Source: CAZVLQ01 sp964628185 (GTDB lineage Bacteria; Pseudomonadota; Zetaproteobacteria; Mariprofundales; Mariprofundaceae). From it: a stretch of 64,000 nt of DNA. The position numbers and the translations under genes were made by a program. Location: the NCBI GenBank assembly GCA_964628185.1, contig CAZVLQ010000001.1, forward strand, positions 1 through 64,000. The letters are read 5' to 3'. This document shows, in pieces, positions 24,035 through 32,940 of the stretch (the stretch's first letter is position 1; the number at the start of each line of letters is the position of its first letter). The notes beneath the pieces were generated by a model. It ran no database searches and was not told the origin of the DNA. It was given only the letters and a program-made list of their open reading frames with translations.

Positions 24035-24637
24035 ATGACTGAAAAACCGGTTGATCCGAAACGCAGAAACTTCCTGTGGGGCATGGCCTCCGGACTGGGC
24101 GCCGCCGGTGCTGCCGGTGCAGCGATCCCCTTTGTGAAAGCGATGATGCCCGCGGCGGATACCCTGGCGGCTTCCACGACGGAATTTGACTTGTCCACAC
24201 TGGTGCCCGGCCAGCTCGTGGTCATTGCCTGGCAGGGGAAGCCTGTTTTTGTCGTCCATCGTACGAAAGGAATGCTGGACCGTTTGACGGGGCACGAACA
24301 CAAACTGAAAGACCCGGAATCCCATGCCGACCCCCGCGTGCAGGCGGATTGGATGAAGACGGCCGAACAGCGTCTTACACGCTCCATCAAACCGGAGCAT
24401 CTGGTTCTGATAGCAAACTGCACGCATCTTGGCTGCATTCCATTATTCAAGCCTACGCCCGGACAAACGGACTGGGGCGACTCGGTGCCACCCGACTGGC
24501 CCGGCGGCTGGCACTGCCCGTGCCATGGCTCGCTTTATGATCTTGCGGGGCGTGTATTGGATGGTTCACCGGCGCCGTTTAATCTTTACACGGTTCCGTA
24601 CAAGTATCTTTCCGAGACGAAGATTCTCATTGGCTAG
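24035..24637 (+). CDS. petA: Ubiquinol-cytochrome c reductase Rieske subunit
   Basis: The 200-residue Rieske 2Fe-2S subunit of the bc1 complex, which takes electrons from ubiquinol. The N-terminus has a twin-arginine motif (KRRNFLWG) followed by a hydrophobic anchor, so it is a Tat-exported, membrane-tethered protein. Cluster ligands are in CTHLGC and CPCHGSLYD, followed by a proline-loop SPAPFNL. It is directly followed by petB after ten bases. Confidence 0.95.
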   Translation: MTEKPVDPKRRNFLWGMASGLGAAGAAGAAIPFVKAMMPAADTLAASTTEFDLSTLVPGQLVVIAWQGKPVFVVHRTKGMLDRLTGHEHKLKDPESHADPRVQADWMKTAEQRLTRSIKPEHLVLIANCTHLGCIPLFKPTPGQTDWGDSVPPDWPGGWHCPCHGSLYDLAGRVLDGSPAPFNLYTVPYKYLSETKILIG

Positions 24638-24647
24638 GAGGTGAAAG

Positions 24648-25862
24648 GTGATTGAACGCATGCTGAATTCCCGACTGGCGCAATGGCTTGATGAGCGCAG
24701 CAAAATCGTGCAAATGACGCGTGCTCATTTCACGGATTATCCGACGCCGAAAAACCTGAATTATATGTGGGGCTTCGGCTCACTGGCGCTTACCGTGCTT
24801 ATCCTGCAGGTTCTTACGGGCATCCTGCTGTCCATGTTTTACAAGCCAAGCGCCATGGCAACCGTGGGCGGCTACTCCGTGGCATTTGATTCCGTTGAAC
24901 GCATTATGCGGGATGTGAATTTCGGCTGGCTGATTCGCTACATGCATGCCGTGGGCGCCTCCGCTTTTTTCTTTGTCATTTACATGCATTTCGCCAGGGG
25001 GCTGTACTATGGCTCATTCAAGAAGCCGCGTGAATTATTGTGGGTGATCGGCGTGATTATCCTGCTTGTCATGCAGGGCTCGGCCTTCTTCGGTTATCTT
25101 TTGCCCTGGGGTCAGATGTCGTACTGGGGTGCGACCGTGATCACCAATCTGTTTGGTGCGGTGCCTGTCGTCGGTGATTTTGTTCTTCAGTTACTGCGCG
25201 GTGGTTTCGGGGTGGGCGATCCAACCATTAACCGCTTCTTTTCCCTGCATTTTCTGTTTCCGCTGTTGCTTGTCGCCATTGTGGTGATTCACATTCATGC
25301 ACTGCACGTCGTCCATTCCAATAATCCTGACGGGATCGACCTTACCAAAAAGGATACCATTCCGTTTCACCCGTATTTTACCGTGAAGGATGGATTCGGC
25401 GTGGGCGTGTTCCTGATTATCTATTCCTATTTTGTATTTTTCAACCCGACGGCCTGGGGGCTGTTCATTGAAACGGACAATTTTTCACCTGCCAACGGCT
25501 TCCAGACGCCGGCGCATATCGCACCGGTTTGGTATCTCACACCCTGGTACTCCATCCTGCGCTCCTTTCCGGACAAGCTGATGGGCGTGGCCGCCATGGG
25601 GCTGTCACTGGTTCTGCTGTTTTTCATTCCATGGCTGGATCGGGCCAGGGTGCGTTCGGCGCGCTACCGGCCCATGTACCGGCAGATGGTGTTTCTGTTT
25701 TTTGCCGCGGTGCTGGTGCTGGGCTACTGTGGACACACGCCTCCGAATGAGGTGTTGAAGCTCGTCGGGCGTATTGCAACGGGCATCTATTTCGCATTTT
25801 TCCTTTTTCTTCCAATCGTGAGCAAGTATGAAAAAACAAAACCGTTACCAGAGGAAATATAG
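24648..25862 (+). CDS. petB: Cytochrome b of the bc1 complex
   Basis: A 404-residue integral membrane protein with eight or more transmembrane helices holding two b haems and the quinol/quinone sites. Typical stretches are the first haem-ligating region (LIRYMHAVGASAFF, VIYMHFARGLYYG), GYLLPWGQMSYWGATVIT with the conserved Qo helix, and the C-terminal PDKLMGV. It is preceded by a ribosome site (AGGAGGTG). Its 3' end overlaps the longest possible frame of petC, as expected for a petABC operon. Confidence 0.95.
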   Translation: MIERMLNSRLAQWLDERSKIVQMTRAHFTDYPTPKNLNYMWGFGSLALTVLILQVLTGILLSMFYKPSAMATVGGYSVAFDSVERIMRDVNFGWLIRYMHAVGASAFFFVIYMHFARGLYYGSFKKPRELLWVIGVIILLVMQGSAFFGYLLPWGQMSYWGATVITNLFGAVPVVGDFVLQLLRGGFGVGDPTINRFFSLHFLFPLLLVAIVVIHIHALHVVHSNNPDGIDLTKKDTIPFHPYFTVKDGFGVGVFLIIYSYFVFFNPTAWGLFIETDNFSPANGFQTPAHIAPVWYLTPWYSILRSFPDKLMGVAAMGLSLVLLFFIPWLDRARVRSARYRPMYRQMVFLFFAAVLVLGYCGHTPPNEVLKLVGRIATGIYFAFFLFLPIVSKYEKTKPLPEEI

Positions 25863-25863
25863 C

Positions 25864-26553
25864 GTGAAATCCCCAGCCATCCCAAGTCTATTCCTCAGCC
25901 TCATGCTCCTGGCTTTATCCTTGCCGGGATATGCATCCGAGGAAGGAGCACAGCTTAAACATGCCGGCATCAGCCTGGATCAAGATACCCTGCGCAAGGG
26001 TTTGAACGTATTTTCAGAGACTTGCATGAGTTGCCATTCGGCCAAATACATAACCTATCGTGACCTGATGGATTATCCCGAGATCGGACTTTCACGCCCG
26101 AACGTAGACGAATTGCGGGGGGGAAAGCCGCTTCTGTCAGGTCTTATCACCGATTTGGCGCCTGCGGATGCCAAGGCGGCATATGGCAAGGTTCCACCGG
26201 ATCTGTCCGTGATAGCACGCGCCCGTGAGGGTGGCGGCGATTACATCTATTCCATATTGACGGGATTTGCGCATGACCCCAAGGGACGTATCCCGGACGG
26301 CAACTACAACCTGTATTTTCCGGGCAACAACATCGCCATGCCGGATCCGTTATCCTGGTTTGATCATGACAAGGCCGATGAAGCTGATCTGAAGGAGCAG
26401 GCACGGCAGGTCGCTTCTTTTCTCGTGTTCATTGGCGATCCGCATCAGAAGGAGCGTCTGGCGCTCGGCAGGTGGGTCATACTCTTTCTGATATTGCTGA
26501 CCAGTGTGCTTTATGCCTTGAAGCGTGAAGTATGGAAAGGCATCAAACACTGA
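25864..26553 (+). CDS. petC: Cytochrome c1 of the bc1 complex
   Basis: The haem-c subunit that passes electrons from the Rieske protein to soluble cytochromes. I chose the GTG at 25864: AGAGGA lies about eight bases before it and the signal peptide then starts correctly (SLFLSLMLLALSLPGYAS). The open frame continues back to an ATG at 25828 inside petB. The haem motif is CMSCH at residues 54-58. The distal Met ligand region (NIAMPDPLSWFD) and a C-terminal membrane anchor (WVILFLILLTSVLYALK) are present. Confidence 0.93.
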   Translation: MKSPAIPSLFLSLMLLALSLPGYASEEGAQLKHAGISLDQDTLRKGLNVFSETCMSCHSAKYITYRDLMDYPEIGLSRPNVDELRGGKPLLSGLITDLAPADAKAAYGKVPPDLSVIARAREGGGDYIYSILTGFAHDPKGRIPDGNYNLYFPGNNIAMPDPLSWFDHDKADEADLKEQARQVASFLVFIGDPHQKERLALGRWVILFLILLTSVLYALKREVWKGIKH

Positions 26554-26557
26554 TTCG

Positions 26558-27430
26558 TCAGAGAGAATCAAGCAGGCGTTTTTTTCCGCGCTGATAAGCG
26601 GCATCATCGATATACCGTTTCTTCCATAACGAATGGAGAAGCGCCATACGATCCTCAATGGATGGATGCGTTGATTCATACTCGGCGATCAGTGAGCTGA
26701 CTTTTTCGTCATATTCCTTACGAGTGATGAAGTCCCTGCCAAGCAGGCGCCGGGTTTTGAGAATTCGTGTCAGGATATCGCCGGCCTTGCGCCCCGGTGC
26801 TTGCCTCGTTTCCCGTATCTGTGTGATTTCGTCATGGGAAGCCTTCAGTGCCGGGCTGACGGGCGTTATGATCCAGTCCGGCCTTTCCTTGAAAAGCGAT
26901 TGCCCCGTCTGAGGCGTCAGGTGCCAGTAATGCTCCTCGATTCTGTCATCGGGATTCACCGGCTCATCTTCCCCGCTGCCACTTAGATAATAGATACGGT
27001 AAGATGGACGGTGGTTGATTTCCTGCAGGTGCCAGTACAGGGCGCCATGACTGAAATGAACCATGCCCCTTAACCCTTTTGACCGGTAACTGACGGCCTC
27101 ACCATTATGGATCCGGTGCAGCATCTGCCTTATTTTTCGGGCCATGCCCGGCATCTGGGCGTTTTCAAACACAGGCTGCTCATTCTTTGATGAAAAAGCC
27201 CCATCCCTGACGTAATGAATGTTTTTCATGATATCAACAAGCCGGGATGCGGGAATGTCGATTGCTTGTGATGCAATTGTGGTATCAGGATTTCCGGCGG
27301 CAACAACCGAAATGGAGGCCTCATCGGCACAGACCGGAAATGGCGGTATGAGGGAAACAGGCAACAGGGACGCCGCCAGCAAAGTCAGCGGGGTCAGGCG
27401 GAGGGATTTGTGGATGGACGAAAGATTCAT
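26558..27430 (-). CDS. Secreted protein of unknown function
   Basis: A 290-residue protein with a signal peptide (hydrophobic about 12-34, cleavage near VCADEA). The mature part is mostly charged and predicted helical at the C-terminus (ITRKEYDEKVSSLIAEYE and similar), with a central Tyr/Trp-rich region (ALYWHLQEINHRPSYRIYYL). No cysteine pairs, haem motif or catalytic signature stands out. It is convergent with petC, only four bases apart, so a functional link is not implied by operon structure. Confidence 0.65.
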   Translation of the reverse strand: MNLSSIHKSLRLTPLTLLAASLLPVSLIPPFPVCADEASISVVAAGNPDTTIASQAIDIPASRLVDIMKNIHYVRDGAFSSKNEQPVFENAQMPGMARKIRQMLHRIHNGEAVSYRSKGLRGMVHFSHGALYWHLQEINHRPSYRIYYLSGSGEDEPVNPDDRIEEHYWHLTPQTGQSLFKERPDWIITPVSPALKASHDEITQIRETRQAPGRKAGDILTRILKTRRLLGRDFITRKEYDEKVSSLIAEYESTHPSIEDRMALLHSLWKKRYIDDAAYQRGKKRLLDSL

Positions 27431-27674
27431 ACGTGCATTTCAGGCGGTAACAAGGTCATTGTCAACTGTAGTGGCCCGGTAATCCCCAACGGGCACCATC
27501 GAGTGCCAGAAATCCGGGAAATTCCGGCTCATCTCTCCACCTGTTCACAACGCTTTTTCCAGGTCCTGCAGGTTTCGGGGAATATACTGTAAGTCTCGTG
27601 ATATCCTTACGACAAAACGAACGAAAACCTGGTGCATAACGGGCCGGCATTTTGCCGGGAGAGTCTGTAGAGGG

Positions 27675-28442
27675 GTGACGGTGTTCCGAACATTAGACGG
27701 GCTGCGAGTGGTGGCGCTTTCCGTGCGGCAGATGCGGGAGGTGGATCGCCTTGCGGTGGTGGGGGACGGTCCTCCTCTGCGGCAGATGATGGAGAACGCG
27801 GGCTCTGTTCTGGCGGAATTTGCCAACGAGCAATGGCCCCGCGCCATGGTCGTGGGCCCCGTCGTGGTACTGGCCGGAGCCGGGCACAACGGTGGCGGTG
27901 GTATTTGCTGCGCCTACCATCTTTTATGCCGTGGCGCCAATGTCCGGCTTTATATGGAATCTGATGCCCGTGGCCTGGAGGAAGCAACTGCTGACCAGTT
28001 GTCACGTTTCCGGGGGGCCGGGGGCATGGTGATGGACACAACGCAGATTCTTGAATTGAGCCCTTTTCTTATCATCGATGCACTGATCGGTTATGGCCTG
28101 CATGGCGCCCCGCGCGAGCGGACTGCTGACTTGATCAACTGGGCCAACGCATGTTCCGCCCCCGTCCTTTCCCTGGATGTGCCTTCAGGACTAAATGCGG
28201 ACAATGGCGAAATGCCGGGGGCATGCATCCAGGCGACAAAGACCATGACTCTGGCCCTGCCAAAACGGGGATTAACCGCCAGTTGCGTGGGGGAACTGTG
28301 GCTGGCTGATATCGGCATCCCGGAAGCGATTTTCCAGAAGCTGGGCCTTGATATCCAGTCGCCATTTGCCGGAACGGCAAAAATCCGGCTCAGGATTCAG
28401 TCCCGCGCATCGCCTGTTTTCCCGGGAACGCCTGTGTGCTGA
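27675..28442 (+). CDS. NAD(P)H-hydrate epimerase (YjeF N-terminal domain)
   Basis: A 255-residue single-domain protein that would interconvert the R and S forms of damaged, hydrated NAD(P)H so that a dehydratase can repair it. The Rossmann-like phosphate loop GAGHNGGGGICCAYHLL, IDALIGYGLHG and LDVPSGLNADNG are the expected signature blocks. The C-terminal ADP/ATP-dependent dehydratase domain found in bifunctional NnrD/NnrE is absent. The GTG start is preceded by GAGGG. Upstream lies a 244-base stretch with no recognisable gene. Confidence 0.85.
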   Translation: MTVFRTLDGLRVVALSVRQMREVDRLAVVGDGPPLRQMMENAGSVLAEFANEQWPRAMVVGPVVVLAGAGHNGGGGICCAYHLLCRGANVRLYMESDARGLEEATADQLSRFRGAGGMVMDTTQILELSPFLIIDALIGYGLHGAPRERTADLINWANACSAPVLSLDVPSGLNADNGEMPGACIQATKTMTLALPKRGLTASCVGELWLADIGIPEAIFQKLGLDIQSPFAGTAKIRLRIQSRASPVFPGTPVC

Positions 28443-28465
28443 TTGCCAGGACCTGCGCAAACAAA

Positions 28466-28735
28466 TCATTTTTCCGTTTCTTCGATACTTACCCGTAACG
28501 CGTCTCGAATAATTTCACGATCCTTCTTCGGTAGATCAACCTCATACATGCCGTGTTTTTTCCTGATGCGGGAGAGTACATCGCGCAACAGGTGGATTTC
28601 ACGTTCACATTTTTTACAGGACCCGCACATGAAGATATGCAGCCGCATGCGCAACCACTCGCCGGGCGTAAGCCGACGCTCACATGCATCCGAAGCAAGC
28701 TTGCTCGCCATTTTACAGGACCTGTTTGTATTCAT
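28466..28735 (-). CDS. Zinc-finger anti-sigma factor
   Basis: An 89-residue cytoplasmic protein with the zinc anti-sigma pattern HIFMCGSCKKCE (HxxxCxxC) and helical flanks. It has no membrane segment, so it is a soluble anti-sigma factor rather than a transmembrane one. The frame is open further upstream to 28837, but the ATG at 28735 overlaps the sigma-factor stop (ATGA) and is the natural coupled start. It should hold the preceding ECF sigma factor inactive, possibly in response to redox state through zinc release, which is family-based inference. Confidence 0.83.
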   Translation of the reverse strand: MNTNRSCKMASKLASDACERRLTPGEWLRMRLHIFMCGSCKKCEREIHLLRDVLSRIRKKHGMYEVDLPKKDREIIRDALRVSIEETEK

Positions 28736-29406
28736 GTTTCCTTCTTGTTCCCAAACCAGTTTTTTTCCAGGCATTGACGCAGCGCCAGCCTGGCCCGGTG
28801 CATAATTACGTGCAGGTTTGTCGATGAAATGCCGCATGACTTACAGATTTCCGCCGTATCTTCACCGCCAAGTTCCCGCAGTGAAAACACGTGCCTGTGA
28901 TGTTCAGGCAATGCCGCCATGCATGCCTGCAACGTAAGCATGAACTGCTGATTACTGCACAGCCGTTCGGGATCGTCGTGCCATCCCTGAAGCGGGTACA
29001 GCCATTTTCCGTTGGCGTCAAAAAAATCCGAAGTCGGGTCTGTTTCCAGATGATTAATGAGATTGCGGTCACGAATCTGTTTGCGGACATAGTCCGTAAC
29101 CTTGTGCTTGAGTATGCCAACCAGCCATGTTCGAACGGATGAATCGCCACGAAACTTTTTTTTCGCCTTCCAGGCGGCAATCAGGGTTTCCTGCACGATA
29201 TCACGGGCGGTTTCCTCGTTACCAAGGCGGAACAGGGCATAGCGATACAGATAGTCGCCGTACATGCTAAGCCATTCCTCGGCGTTTCGTTCCCCGGGCG
29301 GCTCGCCGGACTGTTTTATGGCTCCCATCTGCGGCTGTGAGTGTTGTTGCACATGCCTGTATGCTGCCATGAATGAGGCCTGGCACTCAACATGATTTCG
29401 CGGCAT
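28732..29406 (-). CDS. ECF-type RNA polymerase sigma factor
   Basis: A 224-residue sigma-70-family factor. Region 2 is visible as YLYRYALFRLGNEETARDIV followed by QETLIAAWKAK, and RTWLVGILKHKV. Region 4 is visible as LPEHHRHVFSLRELGGEDTA and GISSTNLHVIMHRARLALRQ. The wording closely fits the TIGR02943 group, whose members pair with a zinc anti-sigma protein. The frame stays open to 29925 antisense to the thiolase; the ATG at 29406 has AGGA eight bases before it and matches family length. It is divergent from the fatty-acid operon. Confidence 0.85.
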   Translation of the reverse strand: MPRNHVECQASFMAAYRHVQQHSQPQMGAIKQSGEPPGERNAEEWLSMYGDYLYRYALFRLGNEETARDIVQETLIAAWKAKKKFRGDSSVRTWLVGILKHKVTDYVRKQIRDRNLINHLETDPTSDFFDANGKWLYPLQGWHDDPERLCSNQQFMLTLQACMAALPEHHRHVFSLRELGGEDTAEICKSCGISSTNLHVIMHRARLALRQCLEKNWFGNKKET

Positions 29407-29569
29407 GTATGTATTCCTGTCAGCAATGAACCCCGAAACCGACCAAGCAGCAAAGCTCTGCCTTTTACACACAAAGCGTTCTTCAGCGAGTTGTTCCCGG
29501 TCAGAGTAAAGCTTGCGAGTCTCGCCGATGTAGGCTACTTGTATGTGTAAAGGAGTGAACCGAACGGAC

Positions 29570-30871
29570 ATGCAACGTGAAATTGTGGTGGTGGCGGGCT
29601 GGCGCAGTCCCCTGGGCAAGGCCGGGGGCGCGCTTGCCGGCATGACTGCCGTTGATCTTGGTACGGTTGTTGTTCGTGAAGTCCTGGCTCGCTCACCCGT
29701 ATCGGCCGAAATGCTCGATACGGTGATTATCGGTAATGTAATCCAGCCCGCCGAGGCGGCCAATATCGCCAGGGTCATTGCACTGGAGGCGGGCATTCCC
29801 AGATCCGTGCCCGCCCATACCGTGCACCGAAATTGCGCCTCGGGCATGCAGGCGGTAACCGATGCGGCGGAAAAAATTCTGGCCGGTCGTTCCGAAGTCG
29901 TATTGGCAGGTGGTGTGGAGTCCATGACACATGCGCCGCTTCTGTTTCATGATCAATTCCGCGTGGCGATGAGCAGGTTCCGGAAGGCGAGGAATGCGTC
30001 TGCCCGCATCCGCGCCGTGCCCGGTCTTGTCAGGGCGCCGTGGCGGCCGAGAATCAGTCTGCTTGAAGGCCTGACCGATCCCACCGTGCACCTGAACATG
30101 GGCCAGACGGCGGAAGTGCTGGCACGGGAATTCGGTCTGACGCGCGAGGCTCAGGATGAGTTCTCGGTCATGAGTCACAAGCGGGCGGATGAGGCGTGGG
30201 AAAGCGGCTGGTATGATGAGGAGGTTATCCACCTGTTTCCACCGCCATCCTACCGGGCGGTTCACAAAGACGAAGGTATCAGGCCCGGGCAGAGCATGGC
30301 GGCGCTGGCGAAGCTGAAGCCGGTGTTTGAACGGCCGCTGGGCACAGTCACGGCCGGCAACAGTTCCCAGATTACCGATGGCGCCGCCATGCTGATCCTG
30401 ACGCATCGTGAAAAAGCGCGGGCGGAAGGCTGGCCCGTTCTCGGCTTTCTGCACGACTGGGCCTACTCCGGCTGCGATCCCGCCCGTATGGGGCTGGGCC
30501 CGGTATTCTGTTCGCAAAAGCTGCTCTCAGCCCGCGGGCTGGCCATGCCGGATATTGCCAGAGTAGAGATCAACGAGGCCTTCGCTTCACAGACACTGGC
30601 CTGCCTGAAGGCCATGGATTCGAAGCAGTTCTATAAAAATCATTTTGATGGAAAGCCACCCGTGGGGGCGCCGGACATGGACAGGCTCAACGTAAACGGG
30701 GGCGCCATTGCCATCGGTCATCCCGTGGGTATGAGCGGTGCGCGCCTGATCCTCACACTGCTGCGGCAGCTCAGGCATGACACGGGTGGCGGCCTGGGAC
30801 TGGCGACCCTGTGTGTGGGCGGAGGCCAGGGCGGGGCCGCGCTGGTTGGGAGCGATGCATGGAAACAGTAA
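29570..30871 (+). CDS. Acetyl-CoA acyltransferase (thiolase)
   Basis: About 433 residues; it would cleave 3-ketoacyl-CoA to acetyl-CoA and a shortened acyl-CoA. The nucleophile Cys89 lies in HRNCASGMQAV. The second-half signatures are NGGAIAIGHPVGMSGAR (His) and CVGGGQGGAALV (Cys acid/base). Length and the loop after CASGMQAV fit FadI-like long-chain thiolases. The ATG at 29570 gives the family N-terminus; an in-frame ATG at 29543 is also possible. Its 3' end overlaps the next gene by 13 bases, giving an operon with the FadJ-like and FadD-like proteins. Confidence 0.88.
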   Translation: MQREIVVVAGWRSPLGKAGGALAGMTAVDLGTVVVREVLARSPVSAEMLDTVIIGNVIQPAEAANIARVIALEAGIPRSVPAHTVHRNCASGMQAVTDAAEKILAGRSEVVLAGGVESMTHAPLLFHDQFRVAMSRFRKARNASARIRAVPGLVRAPWRPRISLLEGLTDPTVHLNMGQTAEVLAREFGLTREAQDEFSVMSHKRADEAWESGWYDEEVIHLFPPPSYRAVHKDEGIRPGQSMAALAKLKPVFERPLGTVTAGNSSQITDGAAMLILTHREKARAEGWPVLGFLHDWAYSGCDPARMGLGPVFCSQKLLSARGLAMPDIARVEINEAFASQTLACLKAMDSKQFYKNHFDGKPPVGAPDMDRLNVNGGAIAIGHPVGMSGARLILTLLRQLRHDTGGGLGLATLCVGGGQGGAALVGSDAWKQ

Positions 30872-32940
30872 GCCTGATACGGAAGAAGGCAACGGCCCGC
30901 TTACATTTTTCGCGCCTGGACCGGTCCGTCAATGTGCTGGATGAGACGTGCATGACGCAGCTTGAGGCCCATCTTGACGCCCTCGAACAGGATACGCCCG
31001 AACTGCTGGTGATCGAGAGCGGCATGCCGGGCTGCTTTGTCGCCGGCGCCGACCTGGATGCGATCGCAGCTGTTTCCGATGCCGGAGATGCCGAACGCCT
31101 GGCCGAGCGTGGACAGGCTCTGATGCGCCGCATTGAGGATTTATCGTGTATCTCGATCGCCGTGGTGAACGGCGCGGCCATGGGCGGCGGTCTGGAGCTG
31201 GCGCTGGCCTGTAATTATATCGTGGCCGTGTATGGAGAGAAAACCAGACTGGCGCTGCCGGAAATAAAAATTGGCATTCATCCGGGGTTTGGCGGTTGCG
31301 TGCGCCTGCCGGGGCGTATCGGCTGGATCAGCGCCGTGGACATGATTCTCACCGGGCGCGCCGTGGATGCGAAAAAGGCCCGGCATCTGGGGCTTGCCGA
31401 TATTGCCTGCCATGCCGGACAGATTGAGGAGGCTATTGAATATCTGTCCGGTACGGGAAGGGTGAAGCGGGGCGGCTTACAGCCGTGGTGGATGCGACTG
31501 TGGCCGGCCCGGAGGCTGTTCTTCCGGCAGGTGAGAAAACGCGCTCTGGCGCGTTTCAGACATCTTGATGTGGACCGGGCTTATCCGGCCATTCCGGCAG
31601 CCATCCGGCTCCTGGAGGAGATTGCCGGGGAGTCTGAAGGGCAGGCTTACGCCCGCGAGGCCGAATCGCTGGGCAGGCTGGCGGTGACGGAAAGCTGTAA
31701 AAATCTGATTCACGTGTTCCATCTGGGTGAGGCCCTGAAAAAGCAGGAAGCGGCAAAAAAGGGACGGAAACACCTGGAACGCATCAACCATATTGCGGTG
31801 TTTGGCGCCGGTGTAATGGGCAGCGGTATCGCCTGGGTAGCCGCAAAATCAGCCGAAGTGGATTTGCATGACGTGGCGGATAATGCCTTGTCCCGCGGAA
31901 TGAAAACGCTGTCGCATTTTGCCAGGCGGGATGCAAATCGCATGCATCGGATACGTCCGGTACTGGACCGAAGCGGGCTGGACGATTCCCGGGTGGTGAT
32001 CGAAGCCGTGCTGGAGGATCCGGAAATCAAGAACGCCCTGTGGAGAGAGGTTGAAGCGAGGGTGGGAGGCGATACCCTGCTGTTGAGCAACACATCCTCC
32101 CTTTCGGTCAGTGAGATGCAGAAGGCGGTCAGGCGTCCCGGCCGCATGGCGGGGATGCACTTTTTCAATCCCGCCCCGAAGATGCCTCTGGTGGAGGTGG
32201 TGGCCGGTGTAAAAACCACGCTCAGGACGGTTCAAACCGTGGCCGCGCTGGCGGCTGGATGGGGAAAGTATCCCGTCATTGTGGCCGACAAGCCCGGATT
32301 CCTCGTGAACCGGTGTCTGATGCCCTATATGTCCGCGGCCCTGCATCTGCTGGAAACAGGCCAGCGTCCACAACATGTCGACGGCGCCCTGAAGCACTTC
32401 GGTATGCCAATGGGCGCCTTCGAACTCGCGGACCGGGTCGGGCTGGATATTTGCCGGCACGTGGGTGATCATCTTTCGGCTGCATACGGCGCCCGTCAGG
32501 CCATGCCGGAATGGTTTTCCGCCATGGTGGATGCCGGCCTGCTCGGCGAGAAGTCAGGGACGGGATTTTTTATCTATGAGAAAGGCAAGCGAAAGGATCT
32601 GAATCCCGAACTCAGTCACTATGTGCACATAGCCGCAAATGCACATGATGAGGGCGGTCATGCGGACGTGGGTGCGGAAGCGCGGATCATGCCCGATACC
32701 GAGGTTGTGGATGCGTGCCTGTTGCCAATGCTGGCTGAGGCGCTGACCTGCCTGCACGAGGGCGTGGTGGAGAGTCCCGCTCATCTGGACGCCGCCATGA
32801 TCTTCGGCATCGGTTTTCCGCCTTTCCGGGGCGGCTTGCTGCATTATTTCAGCGCTCAGGATACGAAGGATGTGCAGCGGCGCATGAAATCCATGGGGCT
32901 CGCGCCACCCGGCGGCATGGAGGCGCTGGCGCATGGCTGA
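30859..32940 (+). CDS. Bifunctional enoyl-CoA hydratase / 3-hydroxyacyl-CoA dehydrogenase
   Basis: A 693-residue FadJ/FadB-like fusion. The crotonase half has the oxyanion segment GCFVAGADLDAI and both catalytic Glu positions (Glu113 in GGGLELALACN, Glu135 in LALPEIKIGIHPGFGG). The dehydrogenase half has the NAD-binding FGAGVMGSGIAW, then MHFFNPAPKMPLVEVV with the catalytic His and the Glu twelve residues later. The start METVSLIRKK lies inside the thiolase 3' end. Together the operon covers the later steps of beta-oxidation. No acyl-CoA dehydrogenase gene is present nearby. Confidence 0.9.
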   Translation: METVSLIRKKATARLHFSRLDRSVNVLDETCMTQLEAHLDALEQDTPELLVIESGMPGCFVAGADLDAIAAVSDAGDAERLAERGQALMRRIEDLSCISIAVVNGAAMGGGLELALACNYIVAVYGEKTRLALPEIKIGIHPGFGGCVRLPGRIGWISAVDMILTGRAVDAKKARHLGLADIACHAGQIEEAIEYLSGTGRVKRGGLQPWWMRLWPARRLFFRQVRKRALARFRHLDVDRAYPAIPAAIRLLEEIAGESEGQAYAREAESLGRLAVTESCKNLIHVFHLGEALKKQEAAKKGRKHLERINHIAVFGAGVMGSGIAWVAAKSAEVDLHDVADNALSRGMKTLSHFARRDANRMHRIRPVLDRSGLDDSRVVIEAVLEDPEIKNALWREVEARVGGDTLLLSNTSSLSVSEMQKAVRRPGRMAGMHFFNPAPKMPLVEVVAGVKTTLRTVQTVAALAAGWGKYPVIVADKPGFLVNRCLMPYMSAALHLLETGQRPQHVDGALKHFGMPMGAFELADRVGLDICRHVGDHLSAAYGARQAMPEWFSAMVDAGLLGEKSGTGFFIYEKGKRKDLNPELSHYVHIAANAHDEGGHADVGAEARIMPDTEVVDACLLPMLAEALTCLHEGVVESPAHLDAAMIFGIGFPPFRGGLLHYFSAQDTKDVQRRMKSMGLAPPGGMEALAHG

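Noticed and set aside
23156..24427. A 423-residue minus-strand frame across the cytochrome and Rieske genes
   Set aside because: It is antisense to two genes with clear haem, Tat and Rieske motifs. The internal near-repeat in its translation only mirrors the cytochrome duplication.
29407..29925. Upstream extension of the ECF sigma frame into the thiolase gene
   Set aside because: The extension is antisense to conserved thiolase sequence and far exceeds sigma-factor length. The ATG at 29406 has a good ribosome site.
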